From Symsagittifera roscoffensis (lineage: Eukaryota; Xenacoelomorpha; Acoela; Convolutidae), in NCBI RefSeq assembly GCF_963678635.1, contig NC_087071.1, forward strand, positions 4,851,624 to 4,915,623: DNA of 64,000 bases. The letters run 5' to 3'. The position numbers and the translations under genes were made by a program. Below, piece by piece: positions 9,966-22,328 of the stretch. The notes beneath the pieces were generated by a model, which was given only the letters and a program-made list of their open reading frames with translations, made no database searches and had not been told where the DNA came from. The first letter of the stretch is position 1; every line of letters begins with the position of its first letter.

Positions 9966-11888
9966 ATTTTTGCTGTTGTGCGATGCATACTCGTTTTCTA
10001 TGCATTCGAGATACATAAAGACCTTGCAGTCGTTGCACCATCAGCTAATGGCTTTCTGAAGCTCGTCATGTTTTGGCCATGATCGGTCAACTCCATGCTT
10101 AGTTTCTGTTGTCGTAAGTTCGAAGAAGAATATTGAATAAAACTTTCACATCTGCTACTTTTAATGAGTAAAACACAGAATTACAGTTGGCACACTGTAT
10201 TGAACCGGTTTCACGTCTGACTCCTTCGAGACAGTTTTTGAGTGGTCCACTAAACGAATGCACTAAAGGTAAAGCGTGTGGCTTTTCCAGAGCATCAGTA
10301 TAATTAGAATATTCTAGAACGCTGACTTTTTTGGTTGCTATTTTGTCAAATCAGTAAACTCTGATCAATTTTATAAAAAGTCGACAAAGAGAGTTTTTGG
10401 CTCTTAACTTAAATTTCACGGAGAACCAGTAAAGTTTTGACACCTCAAATTTCTCCAGAAAATTTGGTTATATTTCTTTTAAAATGTTTTATAAGTCAGC
10501 CTCAGTAATTGATTTTTAAATGCAAATTGCAATGATCTAGATGAAAATCGACAATTGAGAATTTTTTTCAATTTCATGGGAAGAATAAAACTGACATATG
10601 CACGAATATAATATTTCGAATATCAATAAAATCACGAATAATATTTCGATTTTTTCATTAGAGAGAAATCGAAACATGCCAAAACTCAGTCGAAATGGCA
10701 GAAACATACCTCGATCACACTTCGAATCATACCTCAAACATGGAAAAACTTCTTTTTTTTCGGGTTACTCTATAGCTTGACCTACTAGTTTGAAAATATG
10801 TGCACAATTTTTATAGACTGTTACTTCTGTGATTGGTTTGCTCACTTTAATTTTTGACTTTCACATTCGAGCACACAATAATTTTTGACCAAAAAAAAGA
10901 TTACTTGACACAAATCAAAATATATCAAACTTCCTTGAAAATTAAATTTTGAGCAACGCCGTAGATGCTCCAAAACATCTTCAAACAAATAAAAATTTGA
11001 AATGTTTTTGTTGTAATACAAAATTATTTTTTAGAAAATTCTAGTGTTTGTTTTCTGATCAGAACTTTTTTCAGAAAAAAAACACAAAATTATACTTTAG
11101 TTTTTTTTCAGTTCATTATAATTGAAAATCAGAATCTAATCGAATTCGGTCAAGTTCATCAAAACAGAACTTGCGCAAGCTCGAAAAAAAACCTCATACG
11201 GCTTCGATATTTAACTCCAGTGCTTGTTTTTAAGAACGTCAAATTTTTTCTGCCGAGAAAGTCAAAATCAAACCAAAGTTGATCGAGGCGGTTGCAACAT
11301 AACTGGGTTGCGATATTAAATTGTAGACTACTTGATTATCTCAAGAAAACAAAAATTTTCCCCTTTTTGGTCTAAAGGATCGAAACATATCTGTCATGAG
11401 TGAAGCAAAGTCGTGCGCATCTTTTTTGTCGAGATGAAAAAAACTTGAAGTGATTACTTGTACCCGAATTCTAATGAAAAAAAATTGGTATGTTTTAACA
11501 TTTGATTAATTTCAATTTTGTACTTATAATGAAAGAATTAATTCTTAGTCATAAATATATAAAAGCCTTTTAATGAATTGAATCCACCTGCTTCTAGAAG
11601 AAATGCAACTCACACTGACAAACTTGACATTGAAGTCGATTCAAAATTATTCTTAAACAGATAAAACTGTGTATCAATTGTATTGCGATAGCACAATTAG
11701 ATAAATAAACCTATTAAAATTGGACTAAATTGCTTTTTTTACGGTAGAAATTATGCATAAATATTATTTAAATATAGTTGAATGGATTTTCGCCAACTAG
11801 TTAAAACCATCAAAATCTCAAGAAAATTGATTTAATTTAACTGTAAATTTTGTTTCGAAACTTGAGCAAATTTTATTTCCAAGAAACT

Positions 11889-11924
11889 TATATATAAACG
11901 ATGGAGAGCAGGAGTCATTCGAGG
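11889..11924 (+). promoter_or_regulatory. TATA plus initiator-like block, copy 1
   Basis: TATATATAAA is followed about 27 bases later by TCATTC, an arthropod-style initiator-like match, with GGAGAGCAGGAG between. The same block is kept in copy 2 (12979-13015, CTATATAAA). It may be a core promoter; a TATA-like string in AT-rich DNA is weak evidence alone. Confidence 0.3.
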
Positions 11925-11984
11925 AGATTTTTTTCCTCAAACAATTGCGTTGAAGGGATCTCCTTTTCAATTGTGCAAAACTAA
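11901..11984 (+). CDS. 27-codon ORF in duplication copy 1
   Basis: ATG to TAA, beginning MESRSHSRRFFSSNN and ending SFSIVQN. It is listed only because the equivalent ORF in copy 2 has the same start, stop and length despite 5 replaced residues. Ser/Arg-rich, with no recognised motif. The ATG lies only four bases after TATATAAACG, so if that is a working TATA box this ATG would be upstream of the transcript start. Coding status is doubtful. Confidence 0.2.
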   Translation: MESRSHSRRFFSSNNCVEGISFSIVQN

Positions 11985-12991
11985 GTGTTCCCGCGGTAAT
12001 TAAAAAGGAAATTTTTGCATATTTTTCCTATGTCTGTTTCTTTATCAATTTTCTAAGCTGTTTTTTTTTGTTTGTCAATAATATTTATTTCAGAAATCAA
12101 ATTAAAAAAACTTATTTTTGGCGCAGAAAAAAATTAGTTATCCTTTTTTTGTTTTTTTCATGCCAAATATCAAAACAAAAAATCTATTGAAAAACATATG
12201 TTACATTTTGTGTGGCTATTTGTCTACGGTTTGATAATCCATTTGATTATAGCTTGCTTATAACCTGTATAAAACGAGCAGACAAAAATTAGTCACAAGT
12301 CGATGTAATCAATTTAAATCTTTTTTATGGTTACTTAAACCCGTAAAAAATGATGCTAAAAATGACACAAAAAGTTTTAAAGCGATTCAAAATCGATTGA
12401 AATTGATTTTTTAAACTGCGATTTGCATCATTAAATTGAACTGATTCTCAAACAACGATTTCAATTAATTTTTTTTTAATAGTTTTCTGGTACCTTATCT
12501 GTATATAATCTGTATATAACCTTATCTGAAAAAAACTTGAAGTGATTACTTGGACCCGAATTCTTATGAAAAAAATTGAAATGTTTCAACATTTGATTAA
12601 TTTCAATTTCGTACTTATAATGAAAGAATTAATTCTTAGTCATAAACCAAATAAAAACCTTTTACTGAATTGAAACTATCTGCTTCAAGAAGAAATGCAA
12701 CTCACACTGACAAACTTGACATTGAAGTCGATTCAAATTTATTCCTAAACAGATAAAACTGTGTATTAATTGTATTGCGATAGCACATTTAGATACATAA
12801 ACCTATTAAAATTGGACTAAATTGCTTTTTTACGGTATAAATTATGCATAAATATTATTTAAATATAGTTAAATGGATTTTCGCCAACTAGTTTAAACCA
12901 TCAAAATCTCAACAAAATTGATTTAATTTAATTGTAAATTTTGTTTCGAAGCTTGAGCAAATTGTATTTCCAAGAAACTTCTATATAAACG

Positions 12992-13075
12992 ATGGAGAGC
13001 AGGAGTCATTCGAGGAGATTTTTTTCCTCAAACAATTACCTTGAACGAAGATCCTTTTCAATTGTCCAAAACTAA
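12992..13075 (+). CDS. 27-codon ORF in duplication copy 2
   Basis: Counterpart of the ORF in copy 1. The first 15 codons are identical in protein (MESRSHSRRFFSSNN), then YLERR replaces CVEGI, then the shared SFSIVQN and the same TAA. Nearly all substitutions in the ORF fall in one short patch and change residues, which fits drift in that patch as well as it fits selection. No family is recognised. Confidence 0.2.
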   Translation: MESRSHSRRFFSSNNYLERRSFSIVQN

Positions 13076-13605
13076 GTGTTCCCGCGGTAATTAAAAGTAA
13101 ATTTTTGCATATTTTTCCTATGTCTGTTTCTTTATCAATTTTCTAAGCTGTTTTTTTTTGTTTGTCAATAATATTTAATTAGAAAATCAAATAAAAAAAA
13201 CTTATTTTTGGCGCAGAAAAAAGTATTAGTTATCTTTTTTTTGTCATTTTCATGCCAAATATCAAAACGAAAAATCTATTGAAAAACATATGTTACATTT
13301 TTTGTGGCTATTTGTCTACTGTTTGATAATCTGTTTGATTATAACCTGCTTATAACCTGTATAAAAGGAGCAGACAAAAAATTAGTCACAAGTCGATGTA
13401 ATCAATTTAAATCTTTTTTATGGTTACTCAAACCCGTAAACAATGATGCTAAAAATGACACAAAAAGATTTAAAGCAATTCAAAATCGATTGAAATAGAT
13501 TTTTTAAACTGCGATTTGCATCATCAAATTGAACTGATTGTCAAACAACGATTTTAATCAAATTTTTTTTTATATAGTTTTCTGGTACCTTATCTGTATA
13601 TAATC

Positions 13606-15460
13606 GATTGCAGCTCATTTCTTCTCAATGCGGGAATTCACTTTGAAAACAATTTTTTGGTTTTCAAAATTTTTTTTCTGAATTTGGTCGCTGGGATCAA
13701 AACTGTTTTCTTTTTTCAGTTTGAAGTCGTGCTTTAGGCACCAGATGCTTTGAACTTTTTTGAACAAATGACATTTCAGAAAATTCCCCCAAAAAATAAT
13801 CATGTTTTTTAAACACCGGAAATTAGAACCGGAGCTTGCGTAACCTCAGCTTGTTTTATCTTTCTTTACTGGCCTTCAAATTTTCAATCAGGCATCAAAT
13901 TTGATACCATTTCGCCTTTCATATTTTATTCTGTTTTATTCCTTTCCTTACGCATATAATTTTTGGAAAATTTGGCTTCAGGTTTAAAACCAAATTTGCA
14001 TCCAAATTTAAAACATGGGATCATAAAATTCTTTTTTTTAAAATTTTTTGGCCAAAAACACCGTTTTGTTGTGGTGGAAATATTTTTAAAGGATGCTAAG
14101 TTTCTGTGATAACTATCATTGACCAAAATAATTTGCTTTTACTTATACTATTTCTTAAAGTAATCATTAATCATCACAAGGTTTTTAATCATCTCGTATA
14201 TATTACATAACAAAGCTGATAGCCGTTTTCTCATCAATAATCGCTTTCGGGTCTGCGAACGCTTTCTGAATGATTTTTGGGGTCTATTAATAAGTCTCTT
14301 TGTTTGGGGTATAAATTGGTCTAAGATTAAATTTTGATCTCGGGCACCGCCCCTTTTAAATTCTCTTCCGTCGTAAGCGAAGGTTTGTTTACTCGAGCTG
14401 CATTTTCATATCGGAAGATATAAATAATCGCTGGCAAATATTATTAATTTAAAAATGAAACCAAACATTTTGTTGACCATTTTACCGGTTGCAGAATTGC
14501 AGAATAAATCAATTTGATTTTCCCAAGAAAAGCTCCTTTAGGTAAAGCCTTATTCAACCTTGAAATGTAAAACCCCCTTTTGGGCGAATTTATCACATCA
14601 ATAAGCTCTTCACTTTTTCACTTTGACTTTATTATCAAAATCTGACGTTACCTAAAATTTAGATGAAACATTTTTTATTCGGAATTTTTTCGATTCCGGA
14701 TCGCATTACTGTTCCAATTTTACACTTGGTTAACGCTATTTATAACCAGTTGACATTTGAAAACCTATAGGGTACAGATACGTATATACTTTCATTTTTT
14801 AGTTATAATATAGAGTAATAACAAAAATAATTTCGTATTTCGCTAGGGCACTGCTCTTGAAAATTTCGTCGCCCGATAAATCCGGGTTTTAGTTGTGTTC
14901 ACCTTCCATATTGAAAAAAAGAATGGAATTCAATAACTAAGTAAAAGTATAATTCACCTATGTGCGGCGTTTTTTTATTATTTCTATGTCTAATATTTCT
15001 TTTCATAAGACTTAAATTTCATATGTTTTATTAGGAGTTGATATAGCATACCTTTATGTTATAATTATCAATGAATTGGATATTTTTACCTTTTCCTACA
15101 AATATTTTAAAAGTCCCTTTTATGATACAGAAAAAATCCTCGCTTTTTTCCATTGATTTAAACTTTTTGCGATTTCAATTCAATTATCGTTTTATTTAAT
15201 TTTATCTTTTCCGTACTTCAAAATGTCACTTTTTTATTTTCTCTGATGAAATATTATTTATTAACCTCCATTGATATATAATTCAATAATCCTTTTCTTT
15301 GTCTCTCGGTTAAGTATGTCACTTTGTTTGGTTTCCCATTTTTCACCAATTTTCCCCCAAGTTTTAGCATCCCCAGGAACTGAAAATTGATGAGCTGTCA
15401 AAGTTAACATTCATCACCTTATTTTCTGTCAATTTTACAATTTTGCATACAATTTTACAA
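13606..15460. other. No gene seen
   Basis: AT-rich sequence after the tandem duplication. Minus-strand frames near 13615-13803 and 13926-14126 are Lys/Phe-rich and lack supporting splice sites. Confidence 0.45.
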
Positions 15461-16010
15461 CCAAGAGAAAAACAAATCGTATTTTCGAACAGAATTTGCC
15501 CAATTTTTCAACAAAATTAAACATTTGGCCGCAGTTCCCTTTGAATTCATTTCGCAAAACAAATGATTCGACCATATTGAGCAAATATTTCTTATAATTT
15601 GAAAAGGTCATCAATTTATAATTTTCATTATTAAAAGAAATAAAAGCTATCTGTTAGCTGCCAATTTCAAACTTACCGAGAAAAATTGAAAAGAAATTGT
15701 AAAAATAACTCTCGAATTGGGTTTAATTCAAAAACAGGACGCTTTTAAATAAGAAAATTATGACGTTTTATCATTAAGTTTTCATCGATAATCATCAATC
15801 AAGTATAAAAAAAACAAATCGTGTTTTGAACAGAAGTAACCCAATTTTTTTTCGAAAAAATGAATTATTTCGCTTTTTCTCTCCTTCATCTTATTTTGCT
15901 GAACAATCATATCATTCATAAGAATTAAACGCAATAGTTTAGCTGCCAATTTAAACTTTGCAGAGAAAAAATTGAAATGAAACTGTGAAAATAATATTTA
16001 AGTTGAATTT
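15461..16010 (+). repeat. Diverged tandem duplication (~340 bp offset)
   Basis: The block AAACAAATCGTATTTTCGAA … CCCAATTTTT … TAGCTGCCAATTTCAAACTT … GAGAAAAATTGAAA at 15470-15710 recurs in the same order at 15812-15985 (AAACAAATCGTGTTTTGAA … TAGCTGCCAATTTAAACTTT … GAGAAAAAATTGAAA). It is older than the 1.09 kb duplication. Confidence 0.6.
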
Positions 16011-18001
16011 TAAAGCAATCTTCAAAGCAATTATCAAAAATTAATAAAAGTAGAAATTTTTGAAAGACATTGATTTATAGAGTTTCATTTCAGTTGTTTA
16101 AAAATCAGTTATGTAATGAATTATTAATTTTGATGTTTCCAATACCTCTCATAATATCACAAAATAAATAAATTTTCTATTTATCTAAGTCTGAAAAGAA
16201 TTATTTTTTCTTACCATGATAATTAGATGCTTTGTTGAAGCACGAGAAAATTTTTTCAGATTTTGATGTTATTTTTATTTTTGCAGCTGCAAAAGAAAAC
16301 AGTTAGTTTGTATTTATGGTTTCAGATTTGATCGCTATCGTTTAGTTTGAACCTTTCATTTTTTTCACACAGACAGTTTAAACTCCAGGTATTTTATTCC
16401 ATTTAAAAGATCGCTTGTAGGAAAAATAAAAGTAAATTAAAAATTCAAAATATATATTTTTTCAATTCCTCCAATTCAAAAATCTTTTTTTTTTAATTTC
16501 CATCCTAAGATTAAAATATTCTCCTAATTATTTTTCATTTTTTTCGTCGTATTTTTAGTGCATCTTCAATTCCATATTTAGATCGATAGCCAAATTGTCT
16601 AAAGTGGCTTGCAAAGATTTACAGTTTTTTTCACAGTTCTTGAGAAACTGAATCTCAAAATCTCTTTTTTGTTAAAATCAATTACTAAACTGCGAGCTAT
16701 TCATTCAATTTCTTTTCATCCTTTCTATTTAACATAATGAACTTCCTGAAAATGTTGTAAATTTTACCCCTATCAAGGAAATAAAATTATTCCTGTATCA
16801 TCTTTACTAAAGGCTTATAATACCGGCATTAAAACGTTTAAATGATTCTTTTTACTTCTGATTTGATTAAAAACATCTTCAGCTTTGTTCTTAAGGCAGA
16901 TAACAATTACAGTTCCTAGGTTTATTTTCATTTCTGTTGCATAATCCAACCGCTTTTTTCGAAAAAATCAACCTTTGCAAAATTGTCTCTTGATTTTTAA
17001 ACCAAGAAATTATGTCTTTAGAGAGTAACCAAATAAATTAAGATAAAAAAATTTAACCTTCAGTTTTAGCTGATAGTTAATTTTCTTTATTAAAATCAAA
17101 TCAAGGACACAATGGACAAAAAACTGACGAGCAGAATTGTCTCAATCGGTTACACGTTGAACTTTCTTACAAAGAAAACCTTGATAGAAAAATAGTTTAA
17201 TCAAAAAATTACCTTCTTCCAAATGCACATTGTTAAACAAAGTGACATTAACTAGCCCAATGAGTTTATAAAAACCGCATTACCCGCGGCAGATATTCAA
17301 ATTAGTTATCATGTTCCAATATTTTATTTAAAGTCAGTTTTTTGGGCGCAACAAAGATTTTGCTCAAATGCGAAACAATCAAAAATTTTCGATTTCAGAC
17401 AATTCTGACTCCTATATTTCTTACAAAATTTTGTTTTGAATTAGAAGTTTCTGTTCGTTTTGAGGATTTTTGATGTTCGAAAGGAATGTTTGAAAAATTA
17501 ATTTTTACTTAGTTTGCCGAAATTTACCTATTTTTAACCAGCAAGTGACAGCTACAAAATGTACCCGCCTTGAATTTCCACATTTTTACGCTTGAAATCC
17601 TGGAATTTCACAACAACCTGTTAGCTTATTTTGTTTTTATTTATTCTGTTTGATCCCTTGTCTTCAATAAACAATTAAACTAGTTATAAGCAAGGCAATA
17701 TAACGTGTATAAAACTTCAGGTCTTGAAAAGTTATAACACTGGCGAGTTGCCTTTGAAGTCCAATAAAAAATACTAAATCCCAGTCAGTTGTAGTTATTA
17801 TATAATAGCGGGAGATTTCGAAATTTCTTCGTCGCAAATTTTCTACGAGTTGACCACGATTAGATTCTTTCGAAAAGTGGTTTTTATTTTTTTTGGCTTT
17901 GGGAATTATCAAATTTCTTGAAATAGCATCAATTTTGTCCTTATCGACTCTGCTAGTTATGAACCCTTGTTTTAACTTTATTTACCAATAACAAAAAAAC
18001 T
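16011..18001. other. No gene seen
   Basis: AT-rich sequence lacking definable repeats or splice-bounded frames. A minus-strand frame at 17664-17912 has no start context or domain. Confidence 0.45.
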
Positions 18002-18085
18002 TGACCTGACTTGTACTTCAAACTTACTTAACCATCAAACCTTATTCGACACTTAAACTCACCTGCGATTTAACCCTTATGACAT

Positions 18086-18396
18086 TGACCTTTCTGACTT
18101 TTGTTTGACCTTCCGAATCTTCAATTTTCGCCGTTGACCTTCCGAATCTTCAATTTTCGCCGTTGACCTTCCGAATCTTCAATTTTCGCCGTTGACCTTG
18201 AACTGTGAAAAAAATATTTGTGACCTTTGTTACCTTTAAAGTTCTAATTTTTAAATATTCTCCGAACATTCCCCGTTTGACATCAAGAGCAGTTGACCTT
18301 AAACTGTTGTGAAGTTGACCTTGAACTATTGTTTGTTAAACCTTGGACCTTCGAACAGGTCTTTCGCTGTTTCAAGTTCAAAGCAGTTGACCTTGA
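18086..18396 (-). promoter_or_regulatory. Cluster of nine AAGGTCA (nuclear-receptor-type) half-sites
   Basis: TGACCTT, the reverse complement of AAGGTCA, starts at 18086, 18106, 18135, 18164, 18193, 18221, 18294, 18316 and 18388. Those at 18193, 18316 and 18388 extend to TGACCTTGA, i.e. TCAAGGTCA, the known monomer site for FTZ-F1/SF-1 and ERR-type receptors. All lie in one orientation within 311 bp and the last ends 10 bp before the ATG of candidate exon 1A. By chance well under one would be expected. Three belong to a 29 bp tandem repeat, so those are not independent. Receptor binding is inference. Confidence 0.55.
18107..18193 (+). repeat. 29 bp perfect tandem repeat, three copies
   Basis: Units at 18107-18135, 18136-18164 and 18165-18193 are identical: GACCTTCCGAATC followed by TTCAATTTTCGCCGTT. 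Each unit carries one TGACCTT when read with the preceding T. Confidence 0.95.
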
Positions 18397-18405
18397 ACTA
18401 GTATT

Positions 18406-18530
18406 ATGGACTTAGTTTACAGACTGAACATCTTCAGGCGAAACCGGAGGAAAAACCAGCAGGCCAGGAGCAGCAGAGAAGAAGTGCCTAAACTTGCATC
18501 GTCCCCACTCAACGAAAAAATTAAAAAAGA
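18406..18530 (+). CDS. Candidate first coding exon 1A of the EF-hand gene
   Basis: ATG opens 41 codons plus two bases (GA) before a consensus donor, AAAAAAGA|gtaagt at 18531. The sequence is richer in G and C than its surroundings. It encodes a basic tail: MDLVYRLNIF, then RRNRRKNQQARSSR, then EEVPKLASSPLNEKIKK. About 12 of 41 residues are Lys or Arg. The phase-2 end is exactly what the acceptor at 62765 needs: GA plus A makes Glu, followed by VNHKDYG of the EF-hand exon. The same phase and dinucleotide end exon 1B. The intron would be 44 kb. Nuclear or acidic-membrane targeting by the basic tail is possible but inferred. Direct evidence is the frame, composition, donor and phase. An alternative is that it is the first exon of a separate, unseen gene. 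Confidence 0.6.
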
Positions 18531-18953
18531 GTAAGTCTCGTATTTTAGCTCATTTTTTTCAAATTTCAGATTTCTAAACAAATCGCATGGACTTAAAATA
18601 GATATTATATTATTTCTAAGTTATTAACAGAGTTAGAATAAATTCGAATTGATTGAACGAATTTTACTAAGAAAAGAAGAATAGACCAAATTTCAATTAA
18701 TGTTGTTTCAACTTCTAACTGCATTCAAAAATGTTACAACATCTAGTTTTCAACCAAGAAATATGCGCAAAAAAGCACGTTTTAATAGTTTTCGCAACAA
18801 CTACATAAAATATTGGACCGAAACTCTGATGTGTTGCCGATGAAAGTAATCAAAGCAATCGAAAATAATAAGAAAGATTTCGAGGAACAGTTCACGACAA
18901 GAACACTTAAGACAAAATTTGATCGACTGATTTTTCAAAAAAGAATTACGTCG

Positions 18954-19278
18954 CAAATGGCATAATTCCCAAATGGCATAATTTTCATGCTACAGTTGCA
19001 TTAAAAAACCAAGAGAACACTTTTTTGTGAACGCTGCGAGTAAATTTGTCAAGTTGTCAGTTCAACTGTAGATTGACATTTTGCGGTTATTGATAAGCTT
19101 CTTGAGGTCAATTTTTCTGACAAATATGTCGCTCAAAATTTGTTTGAAGCCAATTAATTTCAAATCTTCTTCACATGTTTTCGTTCCTGACAAAATGTTA
19201 GAATTAGAAATTGATAGAAAACGGTTGAATTACTTGACATTTATGCCATTTGGGAACTTGGGAAGTATGCCATTTAGG
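18954..19278 (+). mobile_element. Foldback/MITE-like element with AAATGGCATAA ends
   Basis: The left end has AAATGGCATAATTCCC followed by AAATGGCATAATTTT; the right end has TTATGCCATTTGGGAA followed by AAGTATGCCATTTAGGAA, the inverse arrangement. Each end therefore contains two related half-repeats in inverted orientation to the other end. A lone end-like sequence (CTATGCCATTTAGGAAGT) is at 49434. No coding capacity. Confidence 0.55.
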
Positions 19279-19284
19279 AAATAA

Positions 19285-22200
19285 CCCACAAAACAACTAG
19301 TTCAATTTTATCGGCCATTTGTCGAAAATTTAACTCGTCGTTGTATATAATTGATGAGAAAACGAAAAAAAAACGTGCAAATTATTTGTTTCCTGTTCTG
19401 CCTAAATGAACCTTGTCTGGCTTAATTGCTCATTGAATCTAGTAATAGTCCCGGAATTCAGAAAATAATTCTATAATTTGAAAGACTCTTTCGAAATTCA
19501 GAGCAATGTCAAAAATTGGTCGTTGCAGAATAACTTCAAGTTGCAATGTTGTGAATTTCATTGCAAATTCGAAATTTTAACTAAGTTTTAACATAAGTTC
19601 AATGTTTTAACCCTTAGTTGTATCAGCATTTATAATAAAAATTAAAAAAGATTGGGCCAAGTGGATTCGATTGGATATTGTGCTTCAGTTGTTTCAGAGA
19701 GGTCTGAATTAGACATTTTGTGTACAATGGCGATCTTCCAAATTAGCTTCTTTTAATTTAAATGTCTAAATATAAATACAAGAAGAGCCAGTGGATTTTA
19801 AAGTAGCGCAGAATTTTGCAATCACACTGATTAAAAAAAACAGGTATATATATTAAAAAAACAGATACAGAAATTAATGAAAATATATGGAAAATTATAT
19901 AATTATTCGAGTTTTAAAATTTTTTCTGATTTTCCTATTATTTAACGCGACTGAATTAGATGAAAAATAACAAGAAAGAAAGATAACCCTGGCTAGAATA
20001 AGTTTAATTTTCAGTTGTTAGCTAACATTAAAAATTGAGAAGGGGTTTGTGGCTATAGTCGGGACCAAAATTTGGACCTCTGTTGTAACTTGCACCTACG
20101 TTGAATATGGACCTACGCTATAAATAATTTAACATACCTTATTCAAATTCGAGTAAACTTAATTTTAAATCTGAGGTGATATAAAACCAACTTTGAAAAA
20201 AATAAGCTCTCAACTACTGGTGAGATTATCTGAGACATTATCTAATAGTTTCACAAGTTATCAGACAACCGCTTTGTTTTTTGATTGTGCAGTCTTTGAA
20301 AACTGATGGCAAAGAGCGAAAAGTTTTTTTTTCAAAAAGTAAATGCGGATTTTAATTTGCGAGAAAAATTTTATCACAACATCGCATAGAACCAATGAAA
20401 TTTGCTTAAAACTGATTATCATTGTTGAAACTATCGAAAAAAGTTGCTGATCATCGGAACATTTCACACGATTTCCAATCTCAGCATACAGAAAGTCATG
20501 ATAAGCGACAGGTTTCTTTCAAAATAATTGTTCATGCGTTTGCTAAATTGTGCCAAGGAATTTGTTTTAGTTTCCATAAAATAACCGCGCGCGTAGAAAG
20601 TTTATCGAAAATTAAGTCGGACTGTTCCGCCAAAAGTTAGTATTTGTTTAACAAAAATCGCCTTCCCCAATTCTACTTAAATTAATTAGCGCAATTTTTT
20701 TTGGATTGTTAGAAACAAATGGCAGTCGGCCAATACCAATTTGATAAAAATTGCAAAAAAAAAATATTTTTAGCGCAAATCTCGATGTTTTCACTTTCAG
20801 TTGAAAAAGTATAGATTGGAGCCAATTCAAAACAACATTTAAAGTATTGATTATGTGCCTTGATATTTATTATTGTATTTGATTTAAACTAACCAATCAT
20901 GATCCCTTACTAAAACTTATGATTATTTGTAAAACTGAAACTATTCATAGTTTCAGCCAGAAAAAATATAATACAGCTCAAAAGTCAGTTGCCTCTTTCT
21001 CTCCAGAAATCAATTGCCTCTGTCTCGCAATTAAACCAGTTTATAATTAATCTATTGAGAATAGGAAATATAATAATTAAGAATAGGATCGGTATTAGGC
21101 TAAGAAATTGCACGAATCTAGCCGGCCCAAAATAAAATAGCGTGACGAGCAGACGGTGTACTCTATGCAAAATTAATCTATGAGAAAGCCACCCGGATCT
21201 AAGCTCAAGATTGAACTAGTTTGCATTTTTTTCTACAAAATTAGCACCCAAACTGTTTTAAAAAGTAAATAAAAATTCCATTAAGTTTTTAGAAAAAAAA
21301 TCAGCTCTTTTTTTAAGCAGTTCGGTTTTTGCTTAAAAAATGACATAAATGCTTCATAATTTATTCTAATAGACCCCTAAATACCCGGTAAACGACCATT
21401 GAACATTAATACCCGGTCAAAAAACTTAACATGTTTTTCCAATAGGGGAATCTAGAAAAAAATGCTTTCCATTTATGAAATTTGTTGAACAATCTTTTTT
21501 TTTTCTATGCAAACAAAAGCTGCGAAATAATCCTGTAGCAGTTTTTCATGTAGTTTCAAACAAATTTTCAGCATTTGTGTGATGGAAATCTTTTTTTGTC
21601 AAAAACTTAATTTTTTTGTTCATAAAAAATTGATTGTTATACAATTTTTTTTATGAGAACTGTATTTATTGAGAGTTTTAAAATAAAGAGTGTTTCCTTC
21701 TGATTTTAGTCGCTAAACCCATTTTAAGACACAGAGGTGACAGGTGCTTTGCATCACTCGCAAAACTTGCAAAAATATTTCTGAAATTTTTGAATTTTTA
21801 TGTTTCGGTCTTAGATAAAGGTAAATAGAAATAGAAGTAGAATTTTATAGGTAATAGAAATTTTATAGCCATATACAAAAAAAAAACACTTTTCTTTTTC
21901 ACATTATTCTGTGCAATTCTACACAATAATCAATTTAGTCTGCAGTTTAATCTATTAATTTTTGATCTTAAAAAACTTTCAATTTTGTGTTTTGGGGCAA
22001 AACACAAATATAACAAAGAGAAACAGACAACAAAATTGTCTCAATCTAAAAAAAATTTTATCCTACAATTCTATCAATGGAAAAAGAGCTAGTCATGCAG
22101 TTTCGTCAATGGAGTCTAGCCATAAAATCCCATTAATGGAAAAAACGCTGGTCACGCAACTTTCAAACAGTTTATGTCTTATGTGGAACAGTCTGGATTT

Positions 22201-22325
22201 GCATGTCAATCCTTTTTTTCATTTAATGAGTTTTGTAACCGAAACTAAAAAGTTTTAACCCTCAACCATGATTCCACAAAAATCGCTTGAGTAAAAAAAA
22301 TCAGTTTAATTTTGTAACTTTTCCA
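19285..22325. other. No gene seen
   Basis: Intronic AT-rich DNA. Opposite-strand overlapping frames near 20261-20640 and one at 20985-21170 have no splice support. Confidence 0.45.
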
Positions 22326-22328
22326 GGG

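Larger units (their letters stand above)
11437..13605 (+). repeat. 1.09 kb tandem direct duplication
   Basis: Copy 1 is about 11437-12510 and copy 2 about 12529-13605. The offset is 1092 bp at the left edge and 1095 bp at the right, so indels are few. Long blocks are identical or nearly so, including the block around ATAAACGATGGAGAGCAGGA and ACTAAGTGTTCCCGCGGTAA, and both end in TGGTACCTTATCTGTATATA. The spacer at 12511-12528 partly repeats the right-end sequence. Terminal inverted repeats and TG/CA LTR ends were looked for and not seen. A longer frame at 13304-13498 exists only in copy 2 and is broken by an indel in copy 1. Confidence 0.9.

Noticed and set aside
10029-10113. Exon-like segment between cttgcag and gtaagt
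   Set aside because: All three frames contain stops within the segment, so it cannot be a coding exon. A non-coding exon is possible but unsupported.
13304-13498. 64-codon plus frame in tandem-duplication copy 2
   Set aside because: The matching region in copy 1 has an indel that shifts the frame.
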